Shown: positions 44,801 through 57,436 of the stretch, in pieces | How positions within the stretch are numbered: position 1 is the first letter of the stretch | How the letters are laid out: the number at the start of each line of letters is the position of its first letter | Assembly (NCBI GenBank): GCA_963920525.1 | Contig: OY986437.1 | Coordinates: forward strand, 94,833,175-94,897,174 | Source of the DNA: Dichetophora obliterata | Taxonomy: Eukaryota > Arthropoda > Insecta > Diptera > Sciomyzidae | Reading direction: 5' to 3' | DNA length: 64,000 nt | Position numbers and translations under genes: made by a program | The notes under the pieces: generated by a model | What the model was told of the DNA's origin: nothing | Databases searched by the model: none | Seen by the model: only the letters and a program-made list of their open reading frames with translations

Positions 44801-45959
44801 TTCACAATTGCGTTGTTTTCAGTGTAGTTAAAAACACCGCGGTATTGATATCACGCTATACCGAGCGGTTTTTATACTTTTTGTTGTTTTACATAAAACC
44901 TAAACCTAAAGTTCTATACGCAACAGATCGGTTGCCAGTTGTTTTCTCATTGCGAAAATGGAAGAAGCTAAATATGCAAGTTAAACTTTTGTTTTTCGTT
45001 AATTTAAAATGAAATAAATGATCAATAAGTTTTTGTTTTCCCTGTAGTGAAATTCCGTTAGGCTTACAAGGCGTACAAAAGGAGTTCGTGTTTTCGGATG
45101 AAAAACTTTTTGTGTTGCAGCTATCACAAAACCCACAAAATGGCCGTGTTTGGACCATAACATTGGATGACGTTACCGAAACTGCACTTTTCGTTCCCAG
45201 GTTTCAGAGTGCTCTTTCAGTCATGGTAAGGGGCAATTTTTGCAAATGGGGTAAATTGCCCTTCGTATTTATAGAAAAAGGAGTGAAAATTAATGATGAG
45301 TACTACAAAGAGCACGTCTTAAATACAGAAATGCTCCCTGCTTGTCAAGGTTTCGTTGGAGACGAGTATTACTGCTTTCAGCAAGACGGTGCACCATCAC
45401 ACACTGCGAAAGTTGTTCAGGACTCGTGTGCAGCGAATTTGGCCAATTTTTTGCAAAAGGATGAGTGGCCACCAAGCAGCCCTGATTTTAATCCTTTGGA
45501 TTTTTTTGCTTGGGGATATATAACAGCAAAACTTAACGAATATAAAAACGAAATTTGAGTCAAATACGCAAAGTTTTACAAAAGATATGGAAAGAAATTC
45601 CAATGATTCATATACGTGCCGCATGTGACTCCTTTGAAAAGAGATTGCGTTTAATAAAAAATGCCAAGGAGGGTGTAATTAACAAAAACATCTTATAATT
45701 GCTTAAAATGTATAAGACCATTACTTTCAATAAATATTTTGTATAATATTTGATAACTTTTCACAAAATATCTAAAAGGATTTTTATTCAAACTTATTGA
45801 TATTAATAAAATATATCAAATTGGTTAGTTAATTCATTTGCATAGTAACAAAAAGCTATTAGCGGTAGGATCACAACCACAAATAATTGTGGTACTTATA
45901 ATTGTGGTTTTTAACTATGGCATAAAAACCACAATGCCACTATACCACACAACTGTGAA
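44801..45959 (+). mobile_element. mariner-like (DD37D, maT-type) element, decayed
   Basis: Short inverted ends, TTCACAATTGCG on the left and TTCACAGTTGTG inwards from the right, with TA on the right outside and CA on the left. It contains a plus-strand transposase relic and subterminal hairpins built from ACCACAATTGT-like motifs. It is inserted in the hAT at 44583-47777. Confidence 0.65.
45060..45700 (+). pseudogene. mariner-like transposase remnant (DD37D)
   Basis: The main frame runs from about 45088 to 45558. It has FSDEKLFVLQ (first Asp), then VMVRGNFCKWGKLPFVFIEKGVKINDEYY, then CFQQDGAPSHTAK (second Asp) and WPPSSPDFNPLDFFAWGY. Thirty-seven residues separate the second Asp from the Asp in NPLD, the DD37D spacing of maT elements. 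The DNA-binding N-terminal half is missing. After a stop, a frame-broken tail continues to about 45700 (VPHVTPLKRDCV-like). It is inactive. Confidence 0.8.
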
Positions 45960-46169
45960 TACCCTTATTGTTAAAAAACACAAAAAACTTCAAGAATATT
46001 AATGACTAGCAAATTGCATTAATTCAAAGAACAAAAAATATAAAATATAGAACAGTTTAAGGTATTATTATATATATGTTAATAGATTTTTTTTTAGACA
46101 CCATTTTCATATTATTGTGTTTAAGGCAAATTAAGGTTGGAAAAAACTTTTAAATATTAATTTTTTTGT

Positions 46170-46510
46170 TTTAATTAATTTTAAATTAATACAATTAGCT
46201 GATAAACGCGTCTTTTTTTCATTAAAGAGTTTTGTTCGGATATTATTACAAATATAACCCGCTGACGAGACGCACCTTCTTATTCTATGCTAGTTGGAGA
46301 AATAGTTGTACAATAATTTTAAGCAATTTGTAAGTTTCGATCACGATTGCTCTCACCACAAAACAAAAGTATTTCCTAAGTCAGAATATCTGACAATTTT
46401 GAAATCTATGTATAGCTCAATTTCCGATGTTGCAAATATTTCTACAACTTTGCAATTCCTTGCTCCAGTGATTCACACTCATCGTAATAACAATCATTTT
46501 CAGCCTCAAT
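46170..46510 (-). pseudogene. hAT transposase C-terminal remnant
   Basis: On the minus strand, NYCTTISPTSIE (near 46315) followed in another frame by SSAGYICNNIRTKLF and KTRLSANCINL (46265-46190) is the hAT dimerisation signature, with a stop and a frameshift between the halves. Upstream, ESNRDRNLQIA fits the preceding LA..Y segment. It belongs to the hAT at 44583-47777. Confidence 0.7.
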
Positions 46511-46650
46511 AAAAGGTTTTTCTAATTCTGCATTCATATCAACTTAAATTGAAATGGTTGCACTTACATGAATATTTTTAATAGAAATTTTTTATTTGAA
46601 AATCCAGGGATCCATTAAAGAAAATCCCGGGATTTAAAGGGCCTTAAATC

Positions 46651-47741
46651 TAGTGTCCGACCAAATATTCGGTTTCAGTTTCGGTTACTGCCAGTTTCGG
46701 CCCTTTTTGTCAATTTCGGCTATTCCGCCTCAATGTGGCTAAGTTTGCTAAGTTTTCCACTAAAAGAGAAACTAGCCGAAACTTTTGGTAAAAACTTCTT
46801 GCATCAGTCATTTAATTCAAATAAAAAAATACTTACAACGCATTGTACAAAACAAAAATGTTTAATTCGTCTATAATTTGATTTCTGGTATTAACGCAAA
46901 ACATTTTCGATAATTTTATGCGTTCAATACTATTATTTTCGATTATTTCATCTCTATTGCAATTAATATTAAAGTTTTATAGATACTGAAGACAAAAAAT
47001 GATAATTAAACTTCCGAACGAATTCTGTGTGTGTTGCAATAAAGGAAAAGAAAGCGAAATATTTCTATTTTTATAATAACTAACCTTTAAAAAAACAAAA
47101 AAAAAAACTACTTTGTTTTGTAGTTCTATAAAAATGTACATTGTTGGTGCATACTATTTTGAGTGTGTACTGAAGAAATAAAGTAAGCAATACTTTTGTA
47201 ATGAAAAGTAAAATGATCCCATTTATTATTGTAAAAAACTTCAATTAATTTCTATAAACATTATTGATTTTAAATATAATAAAAGAAATTGCAATAAAAT
47301 CAGCTAGTGATGTTTTCCTTTTCACATTGAAAATGTTGCTGTTGTTGTTTCTTTGGAAAAAATACGTTAGAACAATCAATTGTTGTAACCTGACCTAGAT
47401 TTTGATTCAAACCACTAGAATTTGTATTTAAAATCAAGAATGATTGAAACTATCAAACATTTAGAATTTGTATTTAAATCATAGAAAATCAACAATATAA
47501 GTAACAAGGTCATATATAAAACTTTCAATTGTAATTATTATAAATTTTAATATAAAAATAATACTTTTTTATATTAAATTTTTCTCTTATGTGTATGAAA
47601 GTACTTTTGTTTCCTTTTAATAAAAAAAAAATTGCAAAAACTTTAATTTATATATTAATAACCAGTTTAAGTTTCGGCCTAATATTATAAAATGGCCGAA
47701 TATTCGGTTTTGACCAAAATTCCGGTTTCGGTCGGACACTA
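46651..47741. mobile_element. hAT-type MITE, TAGTGTCCGACC family
   Basis: Terminal TAGTGTCCGACC on both sides (inverted), with a perfect 8-bp duplication CTTAAATC (46643-46650, 47742-47749). Subterminal ATATTCGGTTT and TTTCGG repeats are frequent. 1091 bp, with no ORF. Related sequence occurs inverted at 59964-60777 and partially at 59035. Confidence 0.9.
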
Positions 47742-47785
47742 CTTAAATCGTCCGGGATCCCGAGATTGACTTTCCTACTATGCAC

Positions 47786-50700
47786 CACATCAGAAAAAGT
47801 TATTTGAGGCATTATTAGTTGGGCTTAATGCCTTTGTCGAGCTTCAAGAGGGTAATTTCAGAATACGCGGGCAAATTACGTAAAGTTCCATAGATTTTAT
47901 CTATGTTAAAATTAATGTGGTCCATGCAAGTAAGTCTAGAGTTATAAAGCCAAGATTCTTCACCTTACTCACAAATACCAATTTATCAGTTCAAATAGAC
48001 AAGGGTGGGGATATCCACAAAACAAGACTCAATCCTTGCAACTGGTAGCACTTTAGATTTTTAAGAATTTATTAGTAGCAAGTAAGAGGCTACTTTTTAT
48101 ATCATGGTTTAGTCTTTAGCTTAAATCTTTTAAAAGTCCAGAAGGTCGAGATAGGTAGAGCTTGTAACGGATTCTCACTGAGTGTTTCAGTGTGCTGATG
48201 AAGTTGCGATAGTATAGCGGTGGAACTAGCCTGCAACATAAATATATTTCGAAAAAAAGTGTATACTTCAGTTCTTTTTACAAATAAATCTGTTATTGCT
48301 GACCATACATTATTTAATTAATTCTTTACAATTTATGTAAAGGTTTTAACCTTCTCTTCAATTCTTATCTTCGATTTTATTAATTGTAGGGATCAAAACT
48401 TTCTTTCTGCGAATGTAGAAATATAAGAAAAGAATATAAAATAATATACGAAACTTGTAAGATCTGGAAAAATTTGCTGGCCCAATCTATTTTTAATGAA
48501 AGAATCCAAATTTAAAATTTTCGTCAAATTGTTCGTCAAATCAGTTGACCATCAAATTTTTCGTCAAATTCCATTTTTGTTTTGAACACCGAAGTTAGCA
48601 CATCGCGTTGACGGAAAAACTGTTAGTAGCACTTGTTATTAGCATCATATTGAAAGAAGAAGAAGAAGAAATTAATTTTAAAACTTATTATAAATTATTT
48701 GCCACAGATCTGGATGTGTCCAATAAATTCTTTTAAAGTCAATCCAAAAATATTCTTCCGCTTCTTAACTTTTGAATACAGAATTTGACGAGTGGTTACA
48801 TTGGTTAAAGAAGCAGAAAACTTTTTTGCTAAAAGCTACAGAGTAAAAGCCGACACAATCGATGATAGTGCTCTCAATATGCTGCACAAAGCCACACCGT
48901 ATTTACGGCGTTGCCAATGATACGCTGAAAGAAAAAACTTACTTTATTTTTTATACTTACCTACATACATATAGCAACCTTTAGTTTTATACTTATCTCA
49001 TATATTCAGTCTTAACCTAAAACATAATAATTTTTGAAAAAAAAAAATGTAACGAAAAGGGCGCCACTATGAAAATAACAATACCTACATATTTAGGAAA
49101 AGAACAAAACAAATTTTAACCAGATGTAAAATAAGTACATCTCTTTCTTTCTTGCTTTTGCATTAGTAAAAAGCTTTAAGTACTCCAACGAATTTGTAGT
49201 TCTGCTTATGGCTAATATGCCAATAACAATTTTGATTCAAATTTTATATGTAATTAATTTTACAAATGAATTGCTAAGTTTTCCAATAAAAGAGAAAGGT
49301 TAAACTTAATAAAATGTAGCCTTATTTTGTAAAACCCACGCAATCACCTCACTTGGGGTTTTTTTTGGCAATTCCATTTCCATATGAAAAAGAAAAAAAC
49401 GTTCATAAATAATTTTGATCTTATTCTTTAAATTTTTACATGAATTTAAGTGTGAGCTTTAGATCATGTAAGTTTGAAGAAGGCTGCAACAACAACAACA
49501 ACTCTGTATAGAGTCAATCATACAGCAGACTAGACACCATGTTTCGCAAATTGCCACATTTCGAACAGTTCAGATTTGTGGCCTGTTAATGCAAACTTTT
49601 CTGACCGCTTCTTCCGGTAGCTGCTTTATCGCTATTTAGATGTATTTGTGCTTAGTAATATGTACGTTATAAAGTTTTTAAAAAAAATCAGATTTATAAT
49701 ATCAAATTAATTTTTTCTGCTAAAATAACGTTGTATGAGCAACTTCTATTTATTTGTATCACCCCTCTTTTTATACAAACGGGACCTATTAGTGCGGTTT
49801 GAATCCCAAAAACACTCTCTTGGCTACGGGCCTGTTTGTTTGATGAATGTTAACAAATAAGAACTGGTTTTACCTATATATCCATTGAGATGATTACGTA
49901 GTTTAAGAAAGGTTTAGAAATTAAATCAAAATATTTTCTACTTTCTAGTATTTTTCAATCTTTTTTAAAAAATCATTAATTTAACCTTTCGATCACATTC
50001 AATCCATCTATGCCATTAACCTTTAGTAAAATCCTTGAATATACTATAATTATTTGACCTTTTTCAAAAAGCTAATAGAGTTAACAAAGCACAAAATTCG
50101 CCAGAGAAGGTTGAAATATTTAATGAAAATGTTACTCAGATTTATAGTTATTAATTTTTTTCTACAGAAAAAAACATAACTTCGGAATAGACAACACAAA
50201 GAAATACAAAATTGTATCGAAATAAAAAATTTAAATATATTTTATGCATTTTCTCAATATCATAAATCAAAGTGTATATTTATTTATTGCAACTTTTGAC
50301 CTCAATTGCAATATTGGCTTTAGGTCAGAATATAATTCAACAATGCATCAAACATGTTTTTTTAAACTAGTTGTTTGTTTAACATACCATATATTGTGAA
50401 TATTAAAAAAGTCAATTCAGAGTTAAATAAAAATTTTAAGAGCTCATAAATATGCCTCACAGCGTTTAAATAAAGAATAGTTCATTATATTAAGCTATAA
50501 ATTATCATTTTAAAGTATCGACAAATATCTTCATAAAGGGTTGAGAGAAAAAGAATTCTCAGAATTGAGTTGATATTAATTATTTTATGTTTCCTCATTT
50601 TATTTTTTAATTATATCAATTGTATAGAGCGACAATTTAAGAATGTTTTTAAAAAAAAGTTTCTTAAAAGTTAAGTGTAGTGAGAGCTCTTACCCGCTTA

Positions 50701-51053
50701 AATAGATTTATTCATAATTTATTTCGTTTATTGTTGTAAATAACAATAAGCTCAATTAATAAATCAGTTTTTATTTGGATTGCAAATAAGAGCTAAGATA
50801 TGTTAACAAGCATTTAGTCTTGGAATGAGTTCTTGTTGGTTTTTCAGTTCAAATTGCATTTTAAATTAAATCGTCTCCACTTTACAAAAACATGTGAAAG
50901 GTCTCCAAGCAATAGGGAATTGGTTAAATGATAAATAAATAATAGCAATAATAATATATAAAAATAAATACATAACATATCATACCAACCACACCAATCG
51001 CATTATTGCCACGCACAAATTTCAGGCAAATATGCACATTTTGATTGTAAATA
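47786..51053. other. No gene identified
   Basis: AT-rich sequence. A CAA repeat lies near 49486-49502, and TTCGTCAAAT is repeated near 48520-48580. Nothing supports a gene or a bounded element. Confidence 0.4.
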
Positions 51054-51822
51054 GTGTGTAGCAGGGCGTATCGAATGACAATTTTTTTAAAATTTCACAT
51101 TCTAAGAGGTCTCAAAAGTTGCAATGGGTGGCCAAGATCTCCCAAATAAAGTTATGAAAAAAATAAAGGCCTCTTCCTCTCCCGCATGGACAAAGTTGTT
51201 TTTAAGAAAAACAGTAAAAAATATATTGATCGTATTGATAGTTCATATTGTTCGTTCTCTTCTAACTGTTTAGACGTGTTTTTGCGAGCTCTATCTAACA
51301 TTTAAAGTTATCTTTAGCCAAACGTTCTAAATTAATAAATATAAAAAGAAATAAGCAGCTTTCCGATCAACTTGCACATAAATCTGGAAGCGTGACAACG
51401 TGGATTTCATCCCTTGAAAATACTTGATATTTAATTTAATTTTCAATATAAATATATATATATATATATGTTTATTTGTTTATAATTTGCTTCTTTCCTT
51501 CTTCCTCTTTTGTTTTAAGTGCAAACAGGTTTCTATAGAGCAAAATATCGTATTTTCTTTCTACATCTGTTTTAACGCTACTGCAAAAACTCTAGTGCTT
51601 AAAAAACTTTTCAATTAGTTGGTTCTACAAAATCAGGGCTGCAAAGTCTTACAGTACAGTATCTTCAAACAAAATAAGCTGTTTTTCATTAAAAGCATTT
51701 AAGTTCATTTTTCTCCTTTTACTTACATCTATATTGCAAAACTTTCTATTAAACTGAAAATGATCTGCAATTTCCGAAACTGCGCTGTAAAAGGTTAATC
51801 AGACCGGCGGGTAACTTACTGG

Positions 51823-52578
51823 TTGTGTGATTCATTTTTTCATATCAAAAGTGCAGCGTTGACTGTGAGGATCTTCGATGCACTCAACGAAAGTAAGGGA
51901 CATCGAAGGTCATGTGAAGATTGCAGGTTTACAAACGTTGAGATCTTTAAACTTATAAGACAATCTCGGAAAGGTTTTTTGGAGGTGGCTAAGGAGCTAA
52001 AGGTAGCACAAAATAAACTGAGTGAATACGAAGATTTGTTTAAAAAGTTTAAAATTATGGATGAAGCTTACAATTCTCCAAAACGTAAACGTTCAAACAA
52101 AAATCTTCGTAGTTCAGCTAAAACTAGTGATATAGCCATGCCATCGCCCAATAATAATACTGTTCTACCTTCTACTGTAACTGCTTTCCCTAATGTGAAC
52201 ATACAGCTTGAAGATCAATCAATTGGAGCTGTCAATACTGATCAAATGACTGATAATATTGCACCAACTAAGGTCGCTGCCTCAGCTGATAAAATTTCTT
52301 CTTTTGTTGAAGCAATACTAATCATAGAGGAAATGCTGATTCTCCTCGCGTTTCTGGCACAAAAAAAAACTTACGCTGAGACTTGTATTGCCTCAAATGT
52401 GGGCCCTGCACCTTCTCAAATTATTTTGGTTTCTACAGGAGCGATACCGAAACAAATATCGAACAGCAATATCAAAGCCCCTGTTCATAAAGAACTTGTG
52501 GTTATTGAGCCTGCAAAATCTATATTTGTTCCTCGTTTTGCAGCTGATACATCCGTTGAAGACGTGTTATCTATATAA
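51823..52578 (+). pseudogene. LINE ORF1-like protein
   Basis: An open frame of about 250 codons upstream of the endonuclease. Features: a Cys pair in RRSCEDCRF, a Glu/Lys-rich helix suited to a coiled coil (FLEVAKELKVAQNKLSEYED), and a Ser/Thr/Pro/Val-rich remainder. No zinc knuckle or RRM can be seen. Its position makes it the ORF1 (RNA-binding, chaperone) of this LINE. The true start is unclear, since the counted start is not a good ATG and the N-terminus may be lost. Confidence 0.55.
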
Positions 52579-52831
52579 ACTCTAAGCTGAATGTTGTAAA
52601 TAAAAATATCTCTGTTACAAATTCAATTTTTCATGCGAGAGTTTTACGTCCTCTTTTAAAATATCTTTGCCTGGTGATCTTTTTCACAAGGTATTGGATC
52701 AAAAGTTTTAGCCTGAGAATACAATGGTGCATGAATTTATTTCTAGACCTCGGTCTACAACTGCCTTGTCTACTTTACCGGTTCTAAACAAGAATCAAAA
52801 AAACTAGATTGTTGCTTTCAGTTCCTTATCC

Positions 52832-53521
52832 TTTACCAAAACGTTCGTGGCATTAACACAAAACTAAATAATATATTAATTAGGAGTCACAACCTTCACT
52901 TTAATATAATTGCTTTTAGTGAGACTTGGCTGAAACCTAACACTCTAAATACTGAAATTCTGTGCAATATATTTTACATTTACCGCAAAGATAGAAACTC
53001 CATTCCTGGTATTTGCTCTAAAGGCGGGGGTGTGTTGATTGCAGTCAAAGCGACACATTTCTCTGAAGAGTTATTAATTCCAGAATCCTTGGACATTGAA
53101 TTCTGTTGTGTTCATGTTAAGTTTGGTTCCTTGAGCCTTTTTATTACATTCTCATATATTCCTCCCCTTTCTACCTTAGAAACTTATAGCAAACATTTGG
53201 CTTCTATTAGTAAAGTTTGCTTAAAACTGCAATCTAATGATCATATTTTAATAACTGGAGATTTTAACCTGCCAAACGTTTCCTGGAACTGCTGTTCTGA
53301 AATTCCTGGAATATTTTTACCTTCGTCTGAAAGTTCATCCGATAATTATTTTTTAAACGAGCTCTCAATCCTGGGCATGTTCCAACTTAACTGCATCTTT
53401 AACAAAAATAAACGTTTGCTTGATCTGGTGTTTTTTGATGACAGCAATATCGCTTCTGTGTCTAAATCAGATACTCTGGTTGCCCCCGAAGATTCTCATC
53501 ATCCAACATTAGAAATTATTT
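52832..53521 (+). pseudogene. LINE ORF2, AP-endonuclease domain
   Basis: Starts with QNVRGINTKLNN (near 52832), then IIAFSETWLKP (catalytic Glu of the endonuclease), KGGGVLIAVK, ITGDFNLPNVSW (catalytic Asp and Asn) and ends with APEDSHHPTLEI, where the SDH motif of the family reads DSH. This is the N-terminal domain of ORF2 in Jockey/CR1-group LINEs, which nicks the target DNA. A stop after EII at about 53521 interrupts it before the RT. Confidence 0.85.
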
Positions 53522-53599
53522 AAAAATTTCCAAAACCATCTGTGCAGTACTATGATTCTCAACCGCCTATTGAGTTTAACTTTAAAAAACAAACTACGT

Positions 53600-55310
53600 G
53601 ATTTTGAAGAATAACTTGTCTAATTTAAACTGTAATTCTATTCTAAATATTAAAAAAAAAAAATTTATCTTCTCAGAGTCTCGATGATATGGTGTATTCG
53701 TTTAATAGAACGCTCAATGATTGTTTCTAAAAGCTGTTCCGCAAAGAAAAGCCTCTTGACATCGGGTCCGGTATGGTATACAAATGAATTAAGAAAAATT
53801 AAGAACTTGAAATTTAAATACTATAAAAAATATGAAAAAACACATAACATATGCAATTTTGGATGCTATACCTCGATTAAATACAGTTACCAATAGTTAT
53901 GCAAGCAATCCTATAATATCTACTTAACAAAAGTAAAATTAAACATCAAATATGTTGCTAAATCCTTCTGAAACTTTGTTAACACAAAACGTAAGATTGA
54001 TTCCTATCCCTTCATTTATGAAGTATAATTCTGGGCTCTCATCACGTAACTTTTAAAACGACTATCGTTTGAACGATGCTATCCGACGATATCGTTCTTA
54101 GTTTGCTTCATATAAGTCCATCGCTATCGTCTCGTCTATCGTTGTGTTTTCTACAGTTTGAAAGGCTCTGCAAAACATATATTCAGTGCCAAAAGTGATA
54201 TTTACTTTTGTGTAGAATTTGTTTTTGGATTTGTTTGCTTCAAAAGTGAAAATTTAAGGTAAAATGTGAGAATATTTAATAAGTTATTTTGATGATTATG
54301 TTTTGAAAATATATTATTCGGCAGCGACACCTAAGTAAATGGAAATATTGCTACACTTTATTGATGAACATCCGCAGCTGGGCTACAATTACGTCGCAAA
54401 CATAGTGCAGGAACGACATTCCATCTATTTGTTAAGGACCAGCTTAACAAACAAGCGCCCAAAACATTTTAAAATTATTTTTATTATTTCCAACCAGAAA
54501 AATAGCCAAACGATACCAAATTAGCTATCGCGCCAAGCAATCGTTTCGACGATACCATTTGACAGTTGTTTGCCATACATGAAGCAAGCAAAACGATATC
54601 GTTTAGACGATGCATAAAATTAAAGGTTACGTGATGTTAAAGTATCGTTGAAACGATATCGTCAAACGATTCTCGTCATACGTGATGAGAGCCCTGTTGA
54701 GTCTGATAATGATAATAGTATTTGCAATCTTTTTGCTGACTTTTTCAAGACGACTTATTCATCATCGTCCTATGATTATTTAAGTTATCCTTTTAACATT
54801 CAATCTGGGGATATTTATTTCCCAATAATTGACAAAAACACAGTCTTATCATTTTTAAAAAAATATTAAAACATCATATAAAAGTGGTCCTGATAACATA
54901 CCTTCATGTATATTAAAATACTACTGTGAAGAATTAGTAACTCCAATCTCTTTACTATTTACTTCATCATTAAAATCCAGCTATTCTCCTGCAGCCTGGA
55001 AGCATTTATTTATTCTTCCACTGCATAAATCCGGAAATAGGTCTTTAATTGATAACTACCATGGCATCGCAAAATTAAGCAAAAAAATTCCAGCATCTTA
55101 ACTCTTCCTTTCTTTTAAAAATGATAATGACGCTGTATTTTTGCAAACCGACATTGATCATCTTCATAACTGGTGTAAAACGAACCGTATGAACACCAAC
55201 ATGAAGAACTGCAAGCATATGTCTTTCTCGCGCAAACCACCAATTAAATGTACCTTCAAAATTTGTGGTTATCCATTGGAGTCCTTAGATATTTTCAATG
55301 ATCTCTGAGT
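53600..55310 (+). pseudogene. LINE ORF2, linker and RT N-terminal fragments (interrupted)
   Basis: The linker resembles VWYTNELRKIKNLKFKYYKKY (53684-53896, residues broken here only by context), with stops after it. The MITE at 54033-54694 cuts the frame. Coding resumes with NSICNLFADFFKTTYSS (about 54710-54765), then GPDNIPSCILKYY (about 54890) and WKHLFILPLHKSG (RT motif 0/1 region, about 54998-55036). From about 55075 it jumps to NWCKTNRMNTNMKNCKHMSF (about 55170), which normally lies after the YADD motif, so the palm with its catalytic Asp pair is deleted. Confidence 0.75.
54033..54694. mobile_element. MITE within the LINE, CGATATCG-rich
   Basis: Inverted ends GGGCTCTCATCACGTA on both sides, followed by many AACGATATCGTTT-like subterminal repeats. 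662 bp. It contains a 61-codon ORF (54339-54524) whose start (LLHFIDEHPQLGYN) is reminiscent of a MADF/Myb-like DNA-binding domain, so it may derive from a larger DNA transposon. No clear target duplication. Confidence 0.7.
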
Positions 55311-55314
55311 TACA

Positions 55315-55917
55315 ATGGATCCTAAACTGCGCTTTAATATTCATGTAAATAAAATAATAAATAGAGCAAATAACACTTTAGGATTTATTAAACGTTGGGC
55401 AAAAGAGTTTAATGATCCATTCATAACGAAAACCTTATTCACTTCTCTAGTGCGGCCTATCTTAGAATACGCTTCAGTTGTTTGGTGCCCACGATACGGT
55501 TGTTACATAGACGACATTGAATCAGTGCAGAAACAATTTCTTTTGTTTTGCTTAAGCTATCTTTATTGTAATACTGATTTTCACTTACCACCTTATGAAT
55601 ATCGGTTACAGCTCTTAAATATTCCTTCTTTAAAAAATCGGAGAATTATGATAAATGCTTGTTGGATTACAAAACTTTTACATGGTTATGTAAACAGTAA
55701 ATATTTATTGAGTAAAGTATATTTTAATATTCCTCTTCGTCCTAGAAGATCTTTTGAGTTACTCCACATTAACTCTTGTAGAACTAACTATTTGCAAAAT
55801 GAACCTCTAAGAAGCGCTTGCGGTGATTTTAATTTTGTATCTGATGTTATATCCTTAAGTGAATCCATGGACTCAATCAAACATAAAATTATAGATTACC
55901 TGCAGTACCGACGTTGA
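55315..55917 (+). pseudogene. LINE ORF2, RT C-terminal part
   Basis: 200 codons, with LGFIKRWAKEFNDPFITKTL and LVRPILEYASVVWCP typical of the thumb region, then SVQKQFLLFCL and RRIMINACWITKLLHGYV. It ends at a stop at 55915-55917. The start is an arbitrary ATG after a stop. It continues the frame of ORF2, and the catalytic palm upstream is gone. Confidence 0.85.
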
Positions 55918-56341
55918 TTATGTAAAGTTATTTCAAACATGTATCTGATGCATCTGGTGATATTTGTAAACACATTAATATAACAATCTAAATGGGTAAA
56001 TGGACCTAAGCCTAAAATGGATAATTAATCTAAATAATCTGAATGGACCTAAACCTGGGATCTTCAATTGCCTTATATCTTCCTGATGAATGTGACTACA
56101 TTTGTCGACGGTACCGTGGTGTCTTGGTTTTTACCTCCTGAAACACTACGTTAGATCGATTTGTAATATATTAATATCAGTGGCCGATAAGTCCTAGTTT
56201 GTCTTGATGCCTGCGTTCGCAACTGGTTTTCTTTGTTTTATGAAAATTGGTTTGGTGAAGTTGACCTAGTTTGTCGAGTAACCACCCTGTCAAGCCAGGA
56301 TCCCTCCGGCTTCAGGAAGACAGAACGATATATATTATATA

Positions 56342-57436
56342 CAGTGTTGCGCAAAACAATAGCAACAAAATCAGTACGCTGCTACAAAATCGTGTATCTT
56401 TTTAAATATTAGGTACACACGAAAATGATTACAGGAACCTAAGCATATTCATACATCATATTAAAAACAAATCATATTCAATTTTGGTTTTGTTTTCTTT
56501 ATTAAATTTAAAATTAATGTGATTTCATTCAGTTTGTCTGAGAGCAAAACAAAAGCAACATAATTAATATTTGGTATAAGATTCATTATTCTTGATAACC
56601 GCTGCACATCTGAGCGACATCGCTCTATTAAATTAGATATGTTGGTATTAGGTATATGTTCCCAATTAACTTTCAGGGCTTCATACAGTGCAGTCTTATT
56701 GGAAAACCTTTGACCAGAAACTTTTACCTTCAATATCCCAAAAATATTTTCAATGGGATTCAAGTCATTGTGACTGTGCCGGCCAATCAAGGACTTGAAT
56801 CCCATTGCCTCTAATGTAATCTTTGATGAGCTTTGAAGTGTGCTTCGGGTCGTTGCTGAAAATGCTTAAAATTTATTTTGCAGTTTCGAGCTTCAAGTCG
56901 TGTACCTGGGTGGTGCCGTCCCGTGCACATCCCATCTGAATTAATCAAGTTAAACTTTGATTCATCGCTAAAAAACGGTTTTCGATTTTTGAACGGTCCA
57001 ATTTAGGTGCTTTTTTGCAAGACTGAGTCTAAAAAACAATAAATTGCAACTTGTTGTCACAATTTCTGTCACAAAAAATGGAACAGTCAATGTCACAACT
57101 AGCGCAAAAACAAAACTAAACTTAAATGTTTATGACTTACAAACAACACGTGCCTTACAATAACGCATCTTTTACCGATAATTCTTGGAACTTCTGTTCT
57201 ATTTTAACATTTTTCAAGTTTTGTGCTTTTGTTTTGCTCTCAGACAAATTGAATGTAGCCACATTAATTTGAAATTTAATTAAAAACAACAAAACCTAAT
57301 TTGAATTTGATTTGTTTTATATACGATGTATGAATATATGCTTTATTTCTATAATCATTTTTGTGTGTTCTCCATAAAAAAGACACGATTTTGTTGCAGC
57401 GCACTTATTTTGTTGCTATTATTTTGCGCAACACTG
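56342..57436 (-). mobile_element. Tc1-like transposon, internally deleted
   Basis: Ends CAGTGTTGCGCAAAA on both sides (inverted), with long imperfect inverted repeats of about 100 bp (both contain AAAATCGTGTCTTTTT-like sequence) and TA duplications (56340-56341, 57437-57438). It sits in the 3' region of the LINE. The transposase relic on the minus strand lacks most of its N-terminal part. Confidence 0.88.
56461..57000 (-). pseudogene. Tc1-like transposase C-terminal remnant
   Basis: The minus-strand frame 56805-56461 contains HNDLNPIENIFGILKVKV, the Tc1 block around the third catalytic residue (Glu of IEN), then an RFSNKTALYEAL C-terminal helix region. Further upstream, on another frame near 56985-56880, short matches such as FFSDESKFN-like and GRHHPGT-like pieces survive. 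Stops and a large deletion make it inactive. Confidence 0.8.

Larger units (their letters stand above)
44583..47777 (-). mobile_element. hAT transposon, decayed, hosting two other elements
   Basis: The left end TAGAGAGTCCAATCCCGG and the right end read inwards, TAGGAAAGTCAATCTCGG, are imperfect inverted repeats. Flanks CTATATAC (44575-44582) and CTATGCAC (47778-47785) agree at six of eight bases, an aged 8-bp duplication. Subterminal GGGATCCCGG-type palindromes occur on both sides. A hAT C-terminal relic on the minus strand (46170-46510) supports the assignment. Nested inside are the DD37D element (44801-45959) and the TAGTGTCCGACC MITE (46651-47741). Confidence 0.75.
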
